Shown here piece by piece: positions 42,915 through 52,559 of a stretch of 64,000 nt of DNA. A model generated the notes under the pieces. That model saw only the letters and a program-made list of their open reading frames with translations. It did not search any database and was not told the DNA's origin. A program made the position numbers and the translations under genes. Positions within the stretch are counted from its first letter, which is position 1, and each line of letters begins with the position of its first letter. Origin of the DNA: Prevotella veroralis DSM 19559 = JCM 6290 (GTDB taxonomy: Bacteria > Bacteroidota > Bacteroidia > Bacteroidales > Bacteroidaceae); contig NZ_KB898325.1 in NCBI RefSeq assembly GCF_000377625.1, forward strand, positions 434,001 to 498,000. Direction: 5' to 3'.

Positions 42915-44276
42915 TTATTCTATTGCACTCTTTATAGTTTCTACAATATAGTTTACATCATCATCTGTCACTAATGGACCACTAGGCAAACACATTCCTA
43001 TCTTGAAAAGACTCTCACTCACCCCAGTTATATAAGCCGGACAGTTTTGATAACAAGGTTGCTTATGCATTGGCTTCCACAAAGGGCGACTCTCTATATT
43101 TGCCTTATCAAGATAAATGCGCATAGCTTCAATATTTGCATTCGGCTCACAATCGGTATGTGCTTCTGCAACAGAGTGAATGACACCAGCAGCACCGCCT
43201 ACAGCACCTTTGACTGTCGATTGATAAGCATTCTCCTGACCCTTCACTTTCACAGAAGGATCAATTGTCATTGTATTCAACCAATAATTAGAATCGAACA
43301 TAGGAGAAGGATTGGCATGGAAGGCTATACCGTCAATCTTGCTAAAGGCTTCTTCATATAAATGGGCTATATGACGATGGTGGGCTATGTGCTCATCAAG
43401 TACTGTCATCTGACCACGACCAATACCAGCACAGACATTGCTCAAACGATAGTTATAACCAATCTTCTCATGCTGATAATAAGGATATCCTTCACGAGCT
43501 TGCGTAGCATAGAACATTACTTCTGTGCAAGCTGCCTCATTTGGACAAATAAGAGCACCGCCACCAGAGGTTGTTATCATCTTATTACCATTAAAAGACA
43601 ACACACCATACTCGCCAAACGTTCCACAAACTTGTCCGTTATAGCGTGAACCTAAACCTTCGGCTGCATCTTCAACGACAGGAATATTATACTTATCAGC
43701 AACAGCAAGTATCTCTTTAATTTTAGCAGGCATTCCATAAAGGTAAACAACAATGATTGCCTTTGGTTTTTTACCATTCTTCGAGATTCTATCTTTAATA
43801 GCTTCTTCCAATAATAATGGATCCATATTCCATGTTTCCTTCTCTGAATCAACAAAAACAGGAGTTGCACCCAGATAAGTAACAGGATGTGAACTTGCAC
43901 AGAAAGTAAATGATTGGCAAATGACCTCATCGCCAGCCTTAACACCTAATGCTATCAAAGAAAGATGAACAGCTGCAGTTCCGGAACACAATGCAACAAC
44001 ACGCTTATCTTCTAAGTTTGGTAATGAATCTTTCCATAAGTTATCGGGATTATCCTCATGTGGAAGAATTGATTGTGGATAACCTTCATCTATAAAAGAC
44101 GATTCTTTCTCTTTAGAATTAACCACAGAGGTAACAAATCTCTTCAGATCATCTTCAAAACCATTGACATTTGGTCCCAATGGCACCACCCAATTTGTAT
44201 CAAACGCCTCTTGGATGTATTTCATCTCGTTACCACTCATGTGAGCGAGACAAAGTAAAACACGATTTCTTTCCAT
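42915..44276 (-). CDS. DegT/DnrJ/EryC1/StrS-family sugar aminotransferase
   Basis: A 453-residue PLP enzyme that adds an amino group to a keto-sugar nucleotide, as for 4-amino-4,6-dideoxy sugars. LCSGTAAVHLSLIALG (97-112), VVEDAAEGLGSRYNG (D203) and the PLP lysine in SFNGNKMITTSGGG (K232) are present. The protein is about 60-80 residues longer than many relatives because of two polar insertions, about 50-92 and about 341-381. Last gene of the polysaccharide cluster, nine bases after the sugar transferase. With that transferase and the GNAT protein it could supply a diamino-sugar first residue. Confidence 0.88.
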   Translation of the reverse strand: MERNRVLLCLAHMSGNEMKYIQEAFDTNWVVPLGPNVNGFEDDLKRFVTSVVNSKEKESSFIDEGYPQSILPHEDNPDNLWKDSLPNLEDKRVVALCSGTAAVHLSLIALGVKAGDEVICQSFTFCASSHPVTYLGATPVFVDSEKETWNMDPLLLEEAIKDRISKNGKKPKAIIVVYLYGMPAKIKEILAVADKYNIPVVEDAAEGLGSRYNGQVCGTFGEYGVLSFNGNKMITTSGGGALICPNEAACTEVMFYATQAREGYPYYQHEKIGYNYRLSNVCAGIGRGQMTVLDEHIAHHRHIAHLYEEAFSKIDGIAFHANPSPMFDSNYWLNTMTIDPSVKVKGQENAYQSTVKGAVGGAAGVIHSVAEAHTDCEPNANIEAMRIYLDKANIESRPLWKPMHKQPCYQNCPAYITGVSESLFKIGMCLPSGPLVTDDDVNYIVETIKSAIE

Positions 44277-44284
44277 TTTACTAA

Positions 44285-44920
44285 CTATATTTTTTCACCT
44301 GCATAGTCCATCTTCTTACCAAGAACCGTACAGACAATCATTTGAATATCTTTTATAAATGAATAGTGCTTTAGATAATAGAGATTTAACTTAACCTTGT
44401 CTGGAAAGATAACCTCATCATTATACTGAGCAGGGTTCTCAACAGAAGCTAAGAGTTCTTCCTCATTTCTATACTTCAAACTGGCTGGTCCTGTTATTCC
44501 AGGCTTTAACTTCAAAATATCTCTTTCTTCACCTTGCAATTGATCCGCATAACCAGGAACATCTGGGCGTGGGCCAACAAAGCTCATGTCACCTTTAAGG
44601 ACATTCCAAAGTTCAGGCAACTCATCTAACTTATAACGCCTGAGTTTCTCACCAAGTGGTGTAATACGGCACTGTTCGGTTGAAGCAATAGAAGTTGCTT
44701 CTGAATCCCTACTTGCCACAGAAGCCTCTGCCTTAACAGTCATTGATCTGAACTTATATACAGTAAACAGTTTACCATATTGCCCTACTCGCTTCTGACA
44801 AAACAAAATAGAACCAGGCATCTTCACCTTGATTAGAATCGCTACAACCAACAATACAGGACTAAGGAATAGCAATCCAAACAAAGATGCAAGTTTATCA
44901 AACAACCATTTAAAAAACAT
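44285..44920 (-). CDS. Initiating sugar-phosphate transferase (PglC/WcaJ catalytic type)
   Basis: A 211-residue phosphoglycosyltransferase that loads the first sugar-1-phosphate on undecaprenyl phosphate. It is the minimal PglC form: one N-terminal re-entrant helix (FDKLASLFGLLFLSPVLLVVAILIKV), then SILFCQKRVGQYGKLFTVYKFRSMT, the LRRYKLDELPELWNVLKGDMSFVGPRP signature with the DE catalytic pair, and LKPGITGPASLKYRNEE. It lies between the GNAT and DegT genes. It starts repeat-unit synthesis for the cluster at 42.9-60.1 kb. Confidence 0.93.
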   Translation of the reverse strand: MFFKWLFDKLASLFGLLFLSPVLLVVAILIKVKMPGSILFCQKRVGQYGKLFTVYKFRSMTVKAEASVASRDSEATSIASTEQCRITPLGEKLRRYKLDELPELWNVLKGDMSFVGPRPDVPGYADQLQGEERDILKLKPGITGPASLKYRNEEELLASVENPAQYNDEVIFPDKVKLNLYYLKHYSFIKDIQMIVCTVLGKKMDYAGEKI

Positions 44921-44972
44921 AATTATACAACAATATTTAAGAATGATTTTTCCTTATCTCAAAAAAACAATC

Positions 44973-45614
44973 TTATTGTTCAACCCTTTTAGGTCTATAC
45001 TCTACATAGTAATCTCCATTAGATAGAGTTTTTACAATCTGAATATCATTAGCAGTCTGAGCAGATTTCATAGAAGCAATATTATCAGGTGCGATTGTTC
45101 CAAACACCCGAAAACCTAACAGAGAAGAAATATCGGTTGCACATAGATTCATCATCTTATTGACTCCACGACGTTGCCAACGATAATCTGTCATATATCC
45201 TCGAAAGGATTTACCCCAAAAGAAGCTACGTTGGAAGAAATATCCAACACATATTTTTTGCAGATTAGTTTCTTCTGCAACAACTATATAAGCCAGAAAG
45301 CTTTTATCCTTTACCAACTTTTTCAATGACTGTTCGTCAAAACCATGAGGCTTAAAGAAGTGGAATACTGATGCAGGCTGTTCTACAAACATCTTTGCCA
45401 ACAAAGAAAGATTACCCTTATCAAGAACCTCTATCTTATAGGAAAGCACATTACCCTCTTCTTCTGTTACCTTAGTAAAATGAGAAAGAATATTCTGAAT
45501 ATTCTTCATTTTACCACCATACCTTAGTCCAAAAAGGAAAGAATTGATGATACCTATGATATCCCAAATCCAAGGTAGCTTGTCACGTAAGATATGTGCT
45601 ATTTTATAAAGCAT
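44973..45614 (-). CDS. GNAT-type acetyltransferase in the polysaccharide cluster
   Basis: A 213-residue protein probably using acetyl-CoA. KIEVLDKGNLSLLAKMFVEQP, FLAYIVVAEETNLQKICVGYFF (central beta strands), DYRWQRRGVNKMMNLCATDI (pyrophosphate-binding loop-like RRGVN) and FGTIAPDNIASMKSAQ fit a GNAT fold. An N-terminal 40-residue stretch precedes it. Its place next to the DegT aminotransferase and the initiating transferase suggests N-acetylation of an amino sugar. It overlaps the upstream glycosyltransferase gene by 11 bases. Confidence 0.65.
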   Translation of the reverse strand: MLYKIAHILRDKLPWIWDIIGIINSFLFGLRYGGKMKNIQNILSHFTKVTEEEGNVLSYKIEVLDKGNLSLLAKMFVEQPASVFHFFKPHGFDEQSLKKLVKDKSFLAYIVVAEETNLQKICVGYFFQRSFFWGKSFRGYMTDYRWQRRGVNKMMNLCATDISSLLGFRVFGTIAPDNIASMKSAQTANDIQIVKTLSNGDYYVEYRPKRVEQ

Positions 45615-46713
45615 CGTAAAACTCTTTTAAAGCCTTCCAAATATCCTTCTGTTCATACCTTTCCTGTATCATTGGACGAGCATTACGTCCCATACGCTTA
45701 GCCTCTTCTGGATGCTCAATAAACCATTTCATGGTATTGAGCAAAGCCTGCTGCATAACCTCAGACCCCTCTTTGAGAGGAGCTACAATAATTTTGCCAT
45801 TCAGCCCATCTTTAATGATTTCATTACAACCATTGATATTTGTAACAATACAAGGCAATCCCATAGCACCTGCCTGCATTGGCACATTAGGAAATCCTTC
45901 ACGATAACTTGGGAAGACAAGTGCATCAGCCTGAGCCAAGAAAGGACGTACATCACTTTGCCAGCCAACAAACTTTACCTTCTCAGAAGTTGTCAAAAAC
46001 TTTTTATCAGAAGTAGAGACGGTATCCTCCTCCTCAAATGTACCAACCAATATTAACCGACAGTTCAACTGTCTCATACATTCCGTGAGTTCATGCATAC
46101 CCTTATCTTTTACTATTCTTCCTATGAAGACGAAAGTAAAAGTATCTGACTTCTCAACAGTATCCTCTACAGGCTGAAAGAACTTAGTATCGATGCCATT
46201 AATATTTCCATTCCAAATCACTCGTAACGGTTTCTTTGTAATACTATCCTCTTGCAAGACATGTAAAACCCCTTGTCCTTCAGGAATAACATTCGTAGCA
46301 AAAAGGCATGAAAGACGCTCCATCGTCTTAAGAATCGTTCTCAAAAAACCATGAGCTCCTTGATAACGCAGACCAGTAACTGTATAAACTCTATGTGGCA
46401 CACATGCAAACCACGCGGCTATCATTGCCAACAGACTTCCCTTAGGGGTATTAGCATGTACACACCATGGTTTCTCTTTACAGAACAGACGATACAAGAA
46501 CCACAAACCCTTTATATCTTTTACTAAACTAATAGGACGTTCTAACGGAGCATCCACAACACGGATTCTCTCTCTCTCCTTAACCTCCTTCAGTACACCT
46601 GTATCTTTTGCGACACCAACAACCTCAAAATATTGGTTCAAAAACTGCAATTGCCCTTTCAGCAAACTATTTAAGGATATATCTGCAGTTGTAACGCGAA
46701 TTAACTTCTTCAT
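45604..46713 (-). CDS. GT4-family glycosyltransferase
   Basis: A 369-residue GT-B enzyme that adds one sugar to the lipid-linked repeat unit. The N-terminal half has CVHANTPKGSLLAMIAAWF and VYTVTGLRYQGAHG. The C-terminal half has FVFIGRIVKDKGMHELTE and the E-x7-E motif in SYREGFPNVPMQAGAMGLPCIVT. Members with this pattern often follow PglC-type transferases as the second enzyme of the pathway. It overlaps the GNAT gene by 11 bases. The decayed frame at 46717-46985 lies immediately upstream. Confidence 0.87.
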   Translation of the reverse strand: MKKLIRVTTADISLNSLLKGQLQFLNQYFEVVGVAKDTGVLKEVKERERIRVVDAPLERPISLVKDIKGLWFLYRLFCKEKPWCVHANTPKGSLLAMIAAWFACVPHRVYTVTGLRYQGAHGFLRTILKTMERLSCLFATNVIPEGQGVLHVLQEDSITKKPLRVIWNGNINGIDTKFFQPVEDTVEKSDTFTFVFIGRIVKDKGMHELTECMRQLNCRLILVGTFEEEDTVSTSDKKFLTTSEKVKFVGWQSDVRPFLAQADALVFPSYREGFPNVPMQAGAMGLPCIVTNINGCNEIIKDGLNGKIIVAPLKEGSEVMQQALLNTMKWFIEHPEEAKRMGRNARPMIQERYEQKDIWKALKEFYDAL

Positions 46714-46716
46714 GCT

Positions 46717-46985
46717 TTAGAACTCAACACGTTCAAAATTCACATTTCCAATTCTTGCAGCATACTCAGGAAATGCACTCTTCCACATTCCTTCATGCCA
46801 TAAGCTATAGACATTTTGTGCACCACTGATTAAATAATAATTTCTGCCATCTACCATAAAATATATGGATAGCTTTCACCTGTCATATATAAAGAGAACA
46901 CTTTCTTCTTCATTATCCTAAACTTCATCAGAGGTTCACAATAACAGCAATCTATAAGCTTAAATAATTTATTCTCCCTTATCAT
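46717..46985 (-). pseudogene. Frameshifted small gene or gene remnant
   Basis: Two overlapping minus-strand frames look coding. The first, ATG at 46985, reads MIRENKLFKLIDCCYC...TGESYPYILW and stops at 46851. The second continues YFMVDGRNYYLISGAQNVYSLWHEGMWKSAFPEYAARIGNVNFERVEF to a stop at 46717. Adding one base in the T4 run near 46858-46861 joins them into a protein of about 90 residues. I do not recognise the product. It may be the remnant of a longer polysaccharide gene. The rest of the gap (46986-47140) is AT-rich with a short coding-like stretch ending WFPEYAIVIF (near 47010-47090). Confidence 0.5.
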
Positions 46986-47140
46986 AGATTAACATTCAAA
47001 TCTCAAATTACCCTTCTAAAATATAACTATAGCATATTCAGGAAACCAAGAAGATATTGAAACAACGGCTCTATAAATCGATAACTTTCTCATCCATATA
47101 TTATAAGATTTAGCCCCCCAAAATAAGAACTTATACTTCG

Positions 47141-48112
47141 TTATTTCTGACCCCCATAAAAAAGAATATTTATTATTTTAATTGGTTGTGTTAAACGAAC
47201 AACATAATAGCAAACAAGGCATAAGGCACTACCAATCAATGGGATAAAAATAAAATCTGTAAAAGCTGGTGAAATGACAACCTCATTAAACTTTACAAGT
47301 GCAGTTATTGACCGCTCTATTATAAAAGTTTGTATAATATATATTCCCAAAGTATATCTTCCAATAGTACAAAAATATGAAAGCACCATCTCTGCCCTCT
47401 TTTGCTTTTCGAACAACTTATATATAAACTCACAGATGCCTATAATAACTATTGAACCAGAAAATCCTAAAAAAACTTGTACAAGAAACTTGAAAGGACT
47501 AAACATAAGTAAATTTATATCAACTTTTTCTGAAGGATTTGTCCAGTTCTGACAAACTGCAACGATGAAAAAAACAAGCGAAATACCAAATAGGGGAACT
47601 CTATAAGTTTGAATATAATCTTGATATTTATGGATTAAATAGCCAACACAAAAAAAGAAATAGAGAAAATTAATCATCAATGTTCCACCAAAAGGAATAA
47701 TTAAAAGTATCACCCACGAAAGTGGAAACATTATCTCTATTGGTATTTTAATATATTTAGCAAGCCTTGCAATAAAATAGCATACAAAGAGAGTTTTTAA
47801 AAACCAGACACAACCAATTATCTCCTCACGAAATACTCCTCCAAATAAGATAATAGTTATAATCGTACAGCATACAACAGGAATTAATAACTGTTTTCCC
47901 TTTTTCATAATGAGCGTTTTCATAGGAATATCTAAACTGCGACTAGAAAAATAACCACACACCAACATAAACAAAGGCATGTGAAAAGAATAGATAATTG
48001 GTCGAACAATGCTATCTAAGTTTGGTGTCATTACATAACAATGCCCAACACATACAAGAAGTATTGCTACGAACTTTACAAAATCTAAATATGCTATTCT
48101 ATCTTTACCCAT
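47141..48112 (-). CDS. Acyltransferase family 3 membrane protein
   Basis: A 323-residue inner-membrane O-acyltransferase (OafA/WecH type) that decorates polysaccharide with acetyl or similar groups. The start RIAYLDFVKFVAILLVCVGHCYV contains the conserved catalytic His, followed by the SFHMPLFMLVCGYF block. About ten hydrophobic spans cover the length. It overlaps the upstream GT4 gene by eight bases. It is one of three such enzymes in the cluster. The acyl donor and position cannot be deduced. Confidence 0.88.
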   Translation of the reverse strand: MGKDRIAYLDFVKFVAILLVCVGHCYVMTPNLDSIVRPIIYSFHMPLFMLVCGYFSSRSLDIPMKTLIMKKGKQLLIPVVCCTIITIILFGGVFREEIIGCVWFLKTLFVCYFIARLAKYIKIPIEIMFPLSWVILLIIPFGGTLMINFLYFFFCVGYLIHKYQDYIQTYRVPLFGISLVFFIVAVCQNWTNPSEKVDINLLMFSPFKFLVQVFLGFSGSIVIIGICEFIYKLFEKQKRAEMVLSYFCTIGRYTLGIYIIQTFIIERSITALVKFNEVVISPAFTDFIFIPLIGSALCLVCYYVVRLTQPIKIINILFYGGQK

Positions 48113-49214
48113 TAGAAATTACATCATTATAAACCTTATTATATCCATTGACCGTTTTTGAAATATCAAACTCTAAGGCTCTATTATAACAGCGTTCTGC
48201 AATCTCGTTATAATAAGCTTCATCACTTGCCAATCGGTTGATTTCTTCAGCCAATGCTTTTGCATCCTCATGTGGGGAAAGTATACCATATCCCTTAGTA
48301 ACCTCTTTCAAACCATTTACATCAGATGCAATAAAAGGCTTATGTGCACTCATTCCCTCTACATTGCTAAGGCTCAATCCTTCCCAATGAGAAGACATCA
48401 CAATAACATCTGCTGCTCTCAGCACATTCGGAATATCAGTACGTAAGCCTAAGAATCTCACCCTTTCACTAACGCCAAGTGAGTCAGCTAACTGCCTAAC
48501 AATATCTTGCCGTACACCAACACCTGCAAACCAAACCTCAAAATCATTACTGTTTAGTAACGCTAAAGCTTTTACAACAGTATCCTGATCTTTCGCATCT
48601 CGGAATCCAGCAACCATTAAAACGGTCTTCCTTCGTCCTTTCAATGCCAACAAGTCATTATTAGGAGTAGCATCACTGATAGCCTTAACATCTACACCAT
48701 TATTAATCGTTGAGATTTGCTTATATTTTGGAGTAACCTTATCTAACCAAGCACCTCCCATATACTCTCGCAACTTCTCCTCTGCAATCTGACTGATACA
48801 AATCACATGATTATACTGCCCATACATCCAGCTTTCAATTGGCGCATACCATTTCCATTCACGTTTACGATTAGAAGTCGTATGTTCTGTAGAAACAAGC
48901 TTTTGAGAACAAAATAAGTTAGCAATTGAGACAAATAGCTGTGGTGATGAATTATGAGTATGAACAATATCATAATTCTTCATTATTTTTGCCAGCTTTA
49001 ATATATAGAGTGGATTATAAACTCCATGCCCTAATGCATATATTTTTGTCTGTGGACTTTCTCTCTTCAGTTTCTGACTTAATGGTGTTTCTGTACCATT
49101 AAAGATACATAAATCCACCGTATTCCCCAAAGCTTGTAACCTTGGTATCAAATTAACTACCAACGTTTCAGCCCCACCCATATCCAAAGATGTTATGACT
49201 TGTAATATTCTCAT
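48105..49214 (-). CDS. GT4-family glycosyltransferase
   Basis: A 369-residue GT-B enzyme. The N-terminus MRILQVITSLDMGGAETLVVNLIPRL is typical. YDIVHTHNSSPQLF and STEHTTSN follow. The C-terminal half has VLMVAGFRDAKDQDTVVKAL and SSHWEGLSLSNVEGMSAHKPFIASD, which holds the E-x7-E motif. A 189-base AT-rich gap (49215-49403) separates it from the upstream gene, containing nothing I can name. This may be a cassette boundary. Confidence 0.88.
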   Translation of the reverse strand: MRILQVITSLDMGGAETLVVNLIPRLQALGNTVDLCIFNGTETPLSQKLKRESPQTKIYALGHGVYNPLYILKLAKIMKNYDIVHTHNSSPQLFVSIANLFCSQKLVSTEHTTSNRKREWKWYAPIESWMYGQYNHVICISQIAEEKLREYMGGAWLDKVTPKYKQISTINNGVDVKAISDATPNNDLLALKGRRKTVLMVAGFRDAKDQDTVVKALALLNSNDFEVWFAGVGVRQDIVRQLADSLGVSERVRFLGLRTDIPNVLRAADVIVMSSHWEGLSLSNVEGMSAHKPFIASDVNGLKEVTKGYGILSPHEDAKALAEEINRLASDEAYYNEIAERCYNRALEFDISKTVNGYNKVYNDVISNG

Positions 49215-49403
49215 TATTCTGTTTCTTTTAATCTACAATGTACAAATCTGTTTAACTCGTATTCTAAATAAGAATAAAACAAGAAACTTAAAAATCATTT
49301 GCTGTCACTTTTAACATTTAATCATAAACAAATGATATTTAACAGATTATACTCTCTTTTCGAATGACAAGAATGACAGCAATATTGAAATAGCGATTCT
49401 ATT

Positions 49404-50462
49404 TCAAGCCTGCTCACCAACTTTTTCTAATAACCTTTGAATAACAACCTCTGGAGCAATCCACTGATCATAATATTTTCTTGCTCCTTCTTCTAACTGC
49501 TTACGGTAATCTTCATCAGAATTAATCTTTACCACAGCATCATATATCTCATCTACTGAATTTACAAAATGTACATGCTTACCATGTTCCAAAGGGGCAG
49601 GCATCTCTCGTGTTAAAGGTGTGGAGATAATTGCTTTCCCCATGCAAAGATATTCTGCAAGTTTCCATCCATGACATTCGCATACACTTGGTGTGTTGAA
49701 AACAACAACACTCTCTTTTGTCTTTCTAATATAATCATCCATGGAGAGTCGACTTTCATAAATAAAGTCTTTATATTCCTCCTTATATTTTGGATAATCA
49801 GGCATTTCTTGTAGCACAGAGTCACTATTTACATAAAATAATCCGCCTTCTATATTAATTCCAGCTTTCTTACAAGCTTTCAAAAACTCGCCGCGATACA
49901 TATTGGTATCCATTGCTGCAAACTTATTATACCATAATGTAGAGGCATGGAAGATATAATTGTGAAGAACTTCCGTTTCACGCTCATAAGCCTCTATAGG
50001 GCGACGACGAATATTCGTATAAAGATAATCACGGAGATAGCCTTTGAAGGAAATACTTGAGTTCTTACGCCCGTTGAGAAATAGTCTTAGACAACGAATA
50101 ATAGTTGCGAAACGGCTACCGAGTGTTACACCAAACTCTGGTCCAATCGCTATCAACTTATCATACTCCGTAATCTGTTCCGTAGTTGGGTTTACCATTC
50201 CATAGAGATTACACCACTCATATCTGTCTTTAAAAATCTTGGCTACATCTTCGGTATCAACAAAAACCTTCTTTTCTTGACCTTTACTTCTAATAATAAA
50301 AGCAAATCCACTATTATAATCAGCAGTATTCTCATACTTAATACCTTTGAAGGGACTTACATCATAAACTATCTTCCATCCCTTTAAAAGCCTTTTAACT
50401 CCTAACAAGTACCAAGAGGCGTAATTATACTTCAACCGTGGATCTATGATAATCTGTTTCAT
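49404..50462 (-). CDS. Putative glycosyltransferase (GT-B like)
   Basis: A 352-residue protein, less clearly assigned than its neighbours. The sequence opens MKQIIIDPRLKYNYASWYLLGVKRLL. The C-terminal part has KESVVVFNTPSVCECHGWKLAEYLCMGKAIISTPL, a pattern like the donor-binding region of GT-B enzymes. The ATG at 50462 (two bases after the upstream stop) is preferred to an in-frame ATG nine bases earlier that overlaps it. It probably adds a sugar to the repeat unit. Confidence 0.7.
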   Translation of the reverse strand: MKQIIIDPRLKYNYASWYLLGVKRLLKGWKIVYDVSPFKGIKYENTADYNSGFAFIIRSKGQEKKVFVDTEDVAKIFKDRYEWCNLYGMVNPTTEQITEYDKLIAIGPEFGVTLGSRFATIIRCLRLFLNGRKNSSISFKGYLRDYLYTNIRRRPIEAYERETEVLHNYIFHASTLWYNKFAAMDTNMYRGEFLKACKKAGINIEGGLFYVNSDSVLQEMPDYPKYKEEYKDFIYESRLSMDDYIRKTKESVVVFNTPSVCECHGWKLAEYLCMGKAIISTPLTREMPAPLEHGKHVHFVNSVDEIYDAVVKINSDEDYRKQLEEGARKYYDQWIAPEVVIQRLLEKVGEQA

Positions 50463-50464
50463 AC

Positions 50465-51352
50465 CTACCATTTATTATCTTTCAGATGCATCAATAAGCC
50501 GATTATCTGGAACACCTTCCAATACCATTTTACTTTAGGTACGTTTAAGGATTTATTCGTAATACAATATTTAAATCGCCAATAGTTGATAGCTGATCGA
50601 ATCTTCCACTTCAAAGAAATATCATAATCTAACATCTCTGCATAAGTCATTGTAGAAGCAATAGGGCTTTTCATCCTTATTCTTACAATTTTACTTGTAA
50701 GTCCACCTTCCAAATAATCTCTGTAATAAATTACTTTATTAAAACAAAACAGCTTATACTTTTTAGCTATCCTATTCCACACCAAAGATTCTGGGCAGAA
50801 CTTTTCATTAGCAATCTCTGGGAAAGGAAACTCTCTCATAACAGAGGTTTTATAAACCTCTAATAAATCACCAGTAACATTACCATTCTCTGCATAGCGA
50901 AACTGCAATGCACTTTCATACATAGGTTCTTTAGGAAAACCTGAACCGATTAATTGCCCATCATGGTGCGCCATCAATCCACATACTCCAGCACAATCCT
51001 TATAACCTTTACACTGCTCATAATACTGAGCAATTGTTGCCAAGGAGTCTGATGGTAAAGTATCATCACTATCGAGTATTAAAATTAACTTGCCACTTGC
51101 TTCTCGTACACCTCTATTGATTGCTGTATGCTTTCCTCCATTACATTTTTTTATATAACGAATAGAGAAATCTGCATTCTCAGTGTTATGTGCTATCCAT
51201 GATAATGCATATTGCTCCGTATCATCTTCAGAACCATCATCAACTATTAACCATTCGAAATCTTTAAACGTGAGATTTTTCAAGCTGTCATAAAGAGGTA
51301 AAAGTAGTTTTCCTCTATTATATGTTGGAGTTAGAATAGATATAAATGGCAT
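50465..51352 (-). CDS. GT2-family glycosyltransferase
   Basis: A 295-residue GT-A enzyme. The start FISILTPTYNRGKLLLPLYDSL, EWLIVDDGSEDDTEQ, GGKHTAINRGVREASGKLILILDSDDTLPSD with the metal-binding DSDD, and the later VYKTSVMREFPFPEIANEKFCPESLVWNRIA fit the family closely. This C-terminal block occurs in many capsule GT2 enzymes. It lies 11 bases after the GT4 gene upstream. The donor sugar is unknown. Confidence 0.92.
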   Translation of the reverse strand: MPFISILTPTYNRGKLLLPLYDSLKNLTFKDFEWLIVDDGSEDDTEQYALSWIAHNTENADFSIRYIKKCNGGKHTAINRGVREASGKLILILDSDDTLPSDSLATIAQYYEQCKGYKDCAGVCGLMAHHDGQLIGSGFPKEPMYESALQFRYAENGNVTGDLLEVYKTSVMREFPFPEIANEKFCPESLVWNRIAKKYKLFCFNKVIYYRDYLEGGLTSKIVRIRMKSPIASTMTYAEMLDYDISLKWKIRSAINYWRFKYCITNKSLNVPKVKWYWKVFQIIGLLMHLKDNKW

Positions 51353-51363
51353 ATACGTATTAT

Positions 51364-52551
51364 TTATGATAGTAAAGAGTATATTTTTTCTATTTCATTA
51401 CTATTATCAATTATATGTTGTTTGAGATAATCTATATACGATTGTCGTAAGTTCGTATTATGTATCAACTCAGTAACCTTGTCAGTTGCATCCTCAACCG
51501 TCATTTCACATATACTTGCGTTAACCCTATCCTTGAATTGATCATGAACGGTAGAAAAGTTCGTAACCACAACAGGTTTACAGAGAACTTTGACTTCATC
51601 GAGTGCAATAGACTTACCCTCAAACTTTGATAAATGAACATAAAGGTCTGCACGTTTTAAATATGGGTAAGGATTAGCTTTCACTCCTAAGAATTTTACA
51701 TTATCTTCCAATCCATTTTTCTTTATGAACCCTTGATAATCCCAGTCATTCGTAACACCGCCTATAAACCACCATTCAAAACTAATTCCTGATTCTTTTA
51801 GCTCCTTTGCCACCTGTACTGCGAGTTCACTTCCTTTCCCAACACTTACATATCCCAAAGAAGCTATTATAAAATCATGATGTTGCTTCATTGAAGTAGG
51901 TTCTATATGTTTATCTGCTAACTTATTAATAAGGGAAGGACTTGTTATATTCTCCATAAGATGAAACTTATCAGTATACTCAGGAAAGACCTCTTTCAAT
52001 GCAGACACACATTCTTCTGATATAGTATATATTCCATCAACCTTTCCAAAGTACTTTCTGTCAGCTTTCTCATAGTATCTCCATTTACGGTAATCACTAT
52101 GGAAGAATGTTATTTTCTGTTTCCCTTTTAATTTATCAACCATATAATATAAATCCTGTTGACCATTATAATCAACTATTAGATCAAAGCTTTCTTCAGT
52201 AATCTTTGGAGATATGCGAGCAAGAAAAATTCCTGCTAAGGATTTATCAATAAACGATAAAACAAATCTAATTAACGATAAAATTGCTAACAAGGGATGA
52301 AAACCAATTCCGTTTCGAAAACTAATTAAATCTTTAACCCCACTAAAGCCAGATGTTAATGCTGTAAGTCTGCTATCAGAGAGATTCCTTACTCCTGTAG
52401 GAATTTGATCACTAAAAGTTCCTGATGTGTTCATCATAAAGAGCGATACCTCATACTTCTTCTTATCAATAACATTCAATATGCTTAACATGCTCTTTGA
52501 GACCCCCCCCGTATCTAATATTCCAATTATGAATAAAATTTTCTTACGCAT
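51364..52551 (-). CDS. GT4-family glycosyltransferase with a G8 tract near its start
   Basis: A 395-residue GT-B enzyme. MRKKILFIIGILDTGGVSKSMLSIL has the family's N-terminal GG(V)xK loop. HSDYRKWRYYEKADRKYFGKVDGIYTISEECV and IASLGYVSVGKGSELAVQVAKEL follow, with LYVHLSKFEGKSIALDEVKVLCKPVVVTNF as the E-x7-E region. Codons 14-17 are encoded by eight consecutive G (plus C8 at 52503-52510), a tract long enough for slippage that would switch off the gene. It lies eight bases after the EpsG-type gene. Confidence 0.88.
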   Translation of the reverse strand: MRKKILFIIGILDTGGVSKSMLSILNVIDKKKYEVSLFMMNTSGTFSDQIPTGVRNLSDSRLTALTSGFSGVKDLISFRNGIGFHPLLAILSLIRFVLSFIDKSLAGIFLARISPKITEESFDLIVDYNGQQDLYYMVDKLKGKQKITFFHSDYRKWRYYEKADRKYFGKVDGIYTISEECVSALKEVFPEYTDKFHLMENITSPSLINKLADKHIEPTSMKQHHDFIIASLGYVSVGKGSELAVQVAKELKESGISFEWWFIGGVTNDWDYQGFIKKNGLEDNVKFLGVKANPYPYLKRADLYVHLSKFEGKSIALDEVKVLCKPVVVTNFSTVHDQFKDRVNASICEMTVEDATDKVTELIHNTNLRQSYIDYLKQHIIDNSNEIEKIYSLLS

Positions 52552-52559
52552 AGAATTAT

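Noticed and set aside
46714..47140. Insertion-sequence remnant in the polysaccharide cluster
   Set aside because: No terminal inverted repeats, target duplication or transposase motif could be found. A frameshifted small gene explains the coding-like sequence better.
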